This document shows positions 58,961-64,000 of a stretch of DNA of 64,000 bases, in pieces (position 1 is the stretch's first letter; every line of letters starts with the position of its first letter). Source of the stretch: Nageia nagi (Eukaryota > Pinophyta). A model generated the notes under the pieces. It was not told where the DNA came from and did no database searches. It saw only the letters and a program-made list of their open reading frames with translations. The position numbers and the translations under genes were made by a program. The stretch lies in NCBI GenBank assembly GCA_050084985.1, contig JBITNC010000002.1, forward strand, positions 6,882,001 to 6,946,000, read 5' to 3'.

Positions 58961-59323
58961 TTCTTTATCAGCAGTAATTGAGATTGGTTGAGTTTTTTCA
59001 TATAAATAATAATTTTCCATACCAACATCTGTGACTTGGTAATTTAGATCATTTACTGAAAGAATTTTAGTTGTTAGTAGTGATTTCCTTAGTGTGTCAT
59101 TTTCAAATATTTCCATTGGTTGTGGACCATTCATATAGTTTTATTTAGTGATCCTTTTGAGATGGACAGTTTTGGTGCCTTCATTTAGAATTTTTACCTT
59201 TTTATCTTAAAAAAGAAGTAGAAGATGACTGTAGTCTGAAGCTAGGTATCCTCCCAATTTATTTGTAAATTCTTTAAAAAGATATATTCTAAATAAAAAT
59301 AGAAGATCAACTACAATAATATC

Positions 59324-60040
59324 TTAGACAACACGAATATCAAGAAAAGTATTCAAAGTTATTTGAACTCTTTTGACACTACCAACTACATCTACTGAAG
59401 AAGAATCTAATTGTATGACACCATCAATACATCTTGTAATATATATCTTCATTTCATTTACAATAGCTTTAGGGATCACAATTATTGTAGCTTCAGTATC
59501 AATCATACAATTGTTCACTACCCAACCTTTTAGTTTAAAAGATAAATAGAAAGGTGGGAGTCTTGTTATATCTATTGGAGCTAGAGGGACATCTTCAAAC
59601 ATTGCATAAATAAGATTCTCTTTATTCACCCTTTTTTTACTATTTTTTAACTTCAAAGCTTTTTGTAAAAGATCTAATTGATTTGGTATCTTTAAAATAT
59701 CAAACATGGTCATCCTAAAAGGAGTTTTCTTTAATTCTTCCATAATATTGTATGGAGCATATGGGATGAACTTACTTGATTTTGCTTGTTGATGTGTTTT
59801 GAAATGTTGAGTAGCTTTTTCTTTATGATAATAAGTAATAAAAGGATATCTCAATATACTAGGTCTCTCCTTCTCCGAGACTTCTTTTCTAGTTGTAATG
59901 GGGTTTGTTTCAATCAGAGCATTAGTACTCGTATTTGATGGAACAGTACCTAGATTTAATGGAACTTGATATTGTTGGTTCTGAGGTTGAGCTAAAGGAG
60001 CCTTAGCTTTCTTAGGTTCAAGTTGTACTTGAGTGGACAC
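59324..60040 (-). pseudogene. Gypsy protease region
   Basis: A 238-codon open piece with a glutamine- and proline-rich start, then FRMTMFDILKIPNQLDLLQKAL, DITRLPPFYLSFKLKG and the protease active site NNCMIDTEATIIVIP (about 59460-59520). The active-site glycine of D-T/S-G-A is glutamate, as a G-to-A change would give. The flap region VDVVGSVKRVQITL follows. An in-frame stop at 59321 and several beyond separate it from the RNase H piece. Confidence 0.8.
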
Positions 60041-60399
60041 TCGATATTGCTGAGTGGCTTGGGGTTGCTGTGGAATTGTTGAAGAAGTTGGTCTAGTTTG
60101 AATATAATTTGCTTATTCTCTAGTATATCTTGAAAGCCAAAAGTTCACCATTATGAGATCAGTAGTAGGATTTGATGCAGGTTCCACCATCTGGTCAGAA
60201 TGTAAACTCAAGTATTGATGTTGATACATTGCATATGAATCTGAAAAATGAGGAGCTAAATATGGTGGACCATTGTGCAATGTTCAAAGCAACACTATTT
60301 GTAGAACTAGTTATAAAAGCATTTTCAATTATTTTGAGAGGATTTGTTTATTCTGACTGATTGACCTTGGGCTAGAATCTTGGTTGATACTGATTATCA

Positions 60400-61258
60400 T
60401 ATCTTTTGTAATTAAAATTATGATTCCACCTTTCTTACAGAGTGAGCTAATTGGTTAAATTCATGATAGTTACCTCCAACTACCTTATTCTTTCCTCTTT
60501 TTGAGATTTAGGTTCAACACCAGTACTTGCAGATGTAAGAATAAGTAATGTTGATAACTGGTTTTGGATAATAGATTTGAGAGGAGGTGGTAAGGCTAGA
60601 ACTCTAGGGTGATCTAATTATGGAGCCTATTTACAAGGTAAATTCAAAAATAAAGGCATAATTATTCTAGGTTGCATTTTACCAGAGGACACCAGAGTAT
60701 GTTTTGCAATTTTTATTATTTGGTAAACATGTGGGAATATATCTTTTGACATAACAATGATCATATTGAGGTCAGGAAGGAAGGCCTTCTTGTAATACAC
60801 TAGAGCTTGTGCATTTGTTGATCTATTCCTTACTGGTATGGATTTTATATTTTTTAAAATCTGATATTGAAATCATCAATGAATTCATGAGGATGTCTTT
60901 TGATACATGCTATAAGGCTAAGGAACATGCTATCATAACCATATGCAACAAATATTTTAATTAAAGTTTGACATAACTCTCCCTATGAATTTATAGATTG
61001 GAGGCTAAGAGTTCTAAACCACTCGACTACTTTGCCCTCAAAAGAGTGTGATAGTAATCTAGTAATCATGGTTTCATCAGTAATATCAAAGCTTGAAGCT
61101 AATAAAGATACATTTTGATAATGTTCATATGGTGTCTTTTCAGAGCCATCATATTTAAGCAAAACTTTAAAAGCTGCTTGAGGTATAGGAGGGGAATTAG
61201 CAGCAATAACCAAAGGATGACCATTATTCCAGGCAGAAAAATTTGTTGGTTGAGCCAT
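60400..61258 (-). pseudogene. Gypsy gag remnant
   Basis: The best-kept piece (60983-61258) opens MAQPTNFSAWNNGHP and reads FKVLLKYDGSEKTPYEHYQN, LLASSFDITDETMITRLLSHSF and VVEWFRTLSLQSI. This matches the plant retrotransposon gag domain (W...L...SI.SW.EL). The rest, to about 60400, continues with FLSLIACIKRHPHEFIDDF in another frame and several stops. No zinc knuckle was found. Confidence 0.8.
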
Positions 61259-61616
61259 ACTTGGAATATGGATAGGAGATGAAGGATTTTTAGGGATTGA
61301 GTCAAATATGATTGATAGTGGGATTACCCTTATGGGGAATAAAGGAGATACAACTTGAAAAATCTTTTGCCTAGTCCTCCTATGAGGAACTGACAGCTCT
61401 TGAAATCTAGGTTGTTTAAGAGAATTTCTAACACTACTTCTAGTTAGTCTACATTTTAGAGGTGCTAGGGTTTAAAACATTGATTGGTTGATAGCAAATT
61501 CATAAATAAGGTTAAAAGAACCTTATAATATTGAAGGATTTAATTAATATCCTACCATACGAGGCTATCAAGTTTAACTACACTAGCTAAATATAGAATT
61601 TAACTTATTCATCCCA

Positions 61617-61632
61617 TCGAGCATGCCAAAAA
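61617..61632 (-). promoter_or_regulatory. Possible primer-binding site of the gypsy element
   Basis: On the minus strand TTTTTGGCATGCTCGATG lies about 15 bases after the 5' LTR, where a TGGC-type primer site is expected. I cannot name the tRNA. Confidence 0.35.
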
Positions 61633-61645
61633 TGGAACTTGCTAC

Positions 61646-63590
61646 TATTGATTGGTATAGCATAACCTTAAAGGGTTTGTTCTGGTCATGTTCTCCACTT
61701 CTTGTAATGGTAGGTTCCTTAAAAGAGCAAAAGGTGGTGGGGATACACTCATGTTGGTTTTTTGCTCAATCTTTGATTCATAGGATGGTTCCTATCTATA
61801 TTTAAGGTTAAAAGTAACTGGAAAGAAATGAAAGGAGAAAGAGTTACAGAAAAGAAATAAGTAAATAAAATGAGATTTAAAATAAGAAATATACAACTTG
61901 AGCATTGTATCATAGGTAGCAATCCATAGCCAAGATCAAGAATAGCAAGCTATCTCGCACTTGGGGTCTTGCAACCACAATACATAACCACAATTTGAAG
62001 AAAGCATTTTACACAACATTCACAAAAGTAATAAATAGCCACTTTGTTGTAAGAAGGCAAAGCATTATCTATTTGTATTATCATATGTGAATATATCTTA
62101 TAGATTTGGGCAAATTTGCTAGAATGTTCGACCCTTTTGATCTGTAAAAGTTAGTTATTTATACATCCTTCCCCCCTTCTTGGGTGGTTGTGTTTCATTA
62201 ATATACAAAATTTCTCACATTGAATGAAGTAATTAAAATAACACTATTTACAATAAATACTACAACTGTGTTAGATTACATAGTGAATAGGTACCAATAG
62301 CATGACTATGTGGAAATTTGCAATTTCTAAATAGTCATGTCCATAGAGCCACAATCCTTTTGACATGTCATTTACTGCTCCTTTGACCCTATAGTTGATT
62401 GAAGATGGCATTGTAGCTATCTGAATAATTATTTATCTGCAAATTGATGGGTACGATTTGGTATTATGCTCTATCAGTTGCTATCTACTTTTCTGCAACC
62501 TTTATGATCTCTACTATAGATTTTAGTAATCAGAGTAATGGTGGTTAGTAAAAATTATGTCAACTTGGTTTAAGAAGTAACTACCAGCGTTATGTGGAAA
62601 TGAGTTGGTGTCGACACATTAATAGGGCCTTGGGGGTCAAACACTTAAGATAAAGTGGATCTGAGTGTTCCTTCTTATGCGATACTCTTACCTTTGCTTA
62701 GTGGTTCTATTTTCTTCATTCAAGCTATGTTGATGATCTAGCTCTTTCGAGACCCATTGATTTTAATAAAAAAAATGTGATGTCATCACTCAGAATCGAT
62801 GGGCTCTATTTGATGTCTTCATAAATCTTCATCCACCATTGCTTGGTACGAGACCCATTGATTTCAGTCAAAAATTATGACATCATCACTCAGAATCGAT
62901 GAGCTCTGTTTGATGTCTTTATAAATCTTCACCTACCATTGCTTGTTTTGGGATCCATTGATTTCAGTTAAAAATTATGATGTCATCACTAAAAATCGAC
63001 AAGCTTTGTTAGATGTCTTGGATCTAAATTTATACAACTCTCAAACACTTGTATTAATAATTCTCAAACATTCATATTTACAATTCTCGAGCACTTTAAG
63101 GGAATGAATATAACTCCCGAACACTTGTATTTACATTTCTCGAGCACTTTAAGAGAAAGAAAATAACTCCCATACACTCTTATTTACAATTCTCGAGCAC
63201 TCTAAGAGAAAGAAAATAACTCTCGGACACTCTTATTTACAATTTTCAGGCACTCTAAGAGAAAGAAAATAACTCCTAGACACTTGTATTTACAATTCCT
63301 AGGCACTCTAAGAGAAAGAAAATAACTCCCGAACACATTTATTTACAATTATCAAGCACTCTAAGAGAAAGAAAATAAATCCTGGACACTTGTATTTACA
63401 ATTCCTAGGCACTCTAAGAGGAAGAAAATAACTCCCGAACACATTTATTTACAATTCTCAAGCACTCCAAGAGAAGGAAAATAACTCTCGAACACTCTTA
63501 AGAGAAAGAAATGAGAATAGAAGAAATTGATAAGAATAAAAGTATAATTTTGTATTACCTTGATTTAGAGAGTAATTATTAAATAATATA
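61646..63590 (-). repeat. 5' LTR of the gypsy element (1945 bp)
   Basis: It aligns along its length with 49368-51155. The ends have decayed: TATTGATT instead of TGTTGATC on the left and AATATA instead of GAATACA on the right, so both dinucleotides have undergone transitions. It has about eight copies of the 53-bp repeat (63060-63500) and two to three of the 105-bp repeat (62750-63020). Confidence 0.9.
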
Positions 63591-63595
63591 GTTTG

Positions 63596-64000
63596 TAAGT
63601 TATAGTTTTTTGAAATTTGGAGTTAAATATTAAAAAATGCAAAATATGCATGGAAGGCTCTATTGATGGATTCACCAGAAATAGCTCAAGTGAATTCTTA
63701 GCTTGAAATTTTAATTATTAGTACCTCGTATTATGGTGAACATGTGGTTAAAATTTGAAGTCATTTGGATTAAATACTTGAAATTTATGGCATTCACAAG
63801 ATTGAAAATTATCATTTTGTGTTCATGACTTAATTTTGACAGCTGCCAGGTGCAAATTTGCATTGGAGGCCAACTTGATGATGATTCTTGGAGCTACCAA
63901 TAAGGATTTAAAATGTGAAATTTAGATCAATTAAGATAATTATATCAAATAACACCTGGATGAAATTTCGTGACATTTAGAATTATGGTCATGAAGTTGT
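63596..64000. other. Right flank of the gypsy element
   Basis: AT-rich sequence without recognised features. It should join to 49362 in the pre-insertion locus and may be LINE-2 5' sequence. Confidence 0.45.

Larger units (their letters stand above)
49363..63595 (-). mobile_element. Tat-type Ty3/gypsy retrotransposon, full length (49368-63590)
   Basis: The element spans 49368-63590 (14.2 kb) and is flanked by GTTTG at 49363-49367 and 63591-63595, a perfect target duplication. The LTRs are 1788 bp (3') and 1945 bp (5'). In its own sense the order is gag, protease, archaeal-like RNase H, reverse transcriptase, RNase H, integrase, and a long extra coding region before the 3' LTR. Two RNase H domains and large size are marks of the plant Tat group. 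The LTRs differ at roughly one base in eight over the first 430 bp by eye, so the insertion is old, and all genes carry stops. Confidence 0.92.

Noticed and set aside
1-64000. tRNA, rRNA or organelle-derived insertions
   Set aside because: I looked for tRNA arms, rRNA cores and plastid genes and found none that could be supported by eye; a tRNAscan-SE and organelle BLAST run would settle it.

Overview
The window is nuclear DNA from a large-genome seed plant. It is AT-rich and made almost entirely of nested, decayed transposable elements. The evidence for a plant is Ty1/copia elements primed by initiator-Met tRNA, a Ty3/gypsy element of the plant Tat type with an extra archaeal-like RNase H, CACTA ends with an En/Spm-type gene, pentatricopeptide-repeat (PPR) fragments, and one plant-type membrane-anchored methyltransferase gene. 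The density of old, deeply decayed elements fits a gymnosperm, but that is an inference. The sequence alone does not fix the species.

Layout. 1-520 is unassigned. About 950-7301 is Copia-A (+), an old element with many stops whose 3' LTR is 6804-7301 and whose 5' LTR is not seen. A CACTA-like left end lies at 7530, with subterminal repeats and a foldback MITE. Copia-B (+, 8600-15639) is inserted there, complete with 249-bp LTRs, a CAAAA target duplication, tRNA-Met primer site and polypurine tract. A second CACTA left end at 16207 leads through tandem repeats and a PPR-derived remnant into a decayed En/Spm-type gene (18190-20835). That gene is broken by a solo LTR of the Copia-A subfamily (19756-20253, -). 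20966-24830 is AT-rich with only small repeats.

LINE-1 (+, about 24840-37780) is decayed and split by Copia-C (-, 28647-37272). Copia-C is the youngest insertion: two 489-bp LTRs that look identical by eye, a perfect CTCTT duplication, and a 1308-codon polyprotein with only one internal stop. 38752-39483 is the only convincing host gene, a predicted SAM-dependent methyltransferase with an N-terminal membrane anchor. 39484-45860 has no gene I can recognise. LINE-2 (-, about 45860-49330) is a second, different LINE.

The large Tat-type gypsy element (-, 49368-63590) has 1.8-1.9-kb LTRs and a perfect GTTTG duplication. Its order is gag, protease, archaeal-like RNase H, reverse transcriptase, RNase H, integrase, then a long extra coding region before the 3' LTR. 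The last 400 bases are flank.

The most interesting signals lie outside the coding regions. Copia-C carries a short array of hairpins before its polypurine tract, with an almost invariant loop and compensatory stem changes, and Copia-A keeps one relative of it. Copia-B has near-identical LTRs around a polyprotein frame with 12 nonsense codons and no frameshift, which suggests a dead copy mobilised in trans. Copia-B also has an extra reading frame ahead of gag with a SUMO-interaction-like motif. PPR fragments occur both in the Copia-C leader and beside the CACTA gene.
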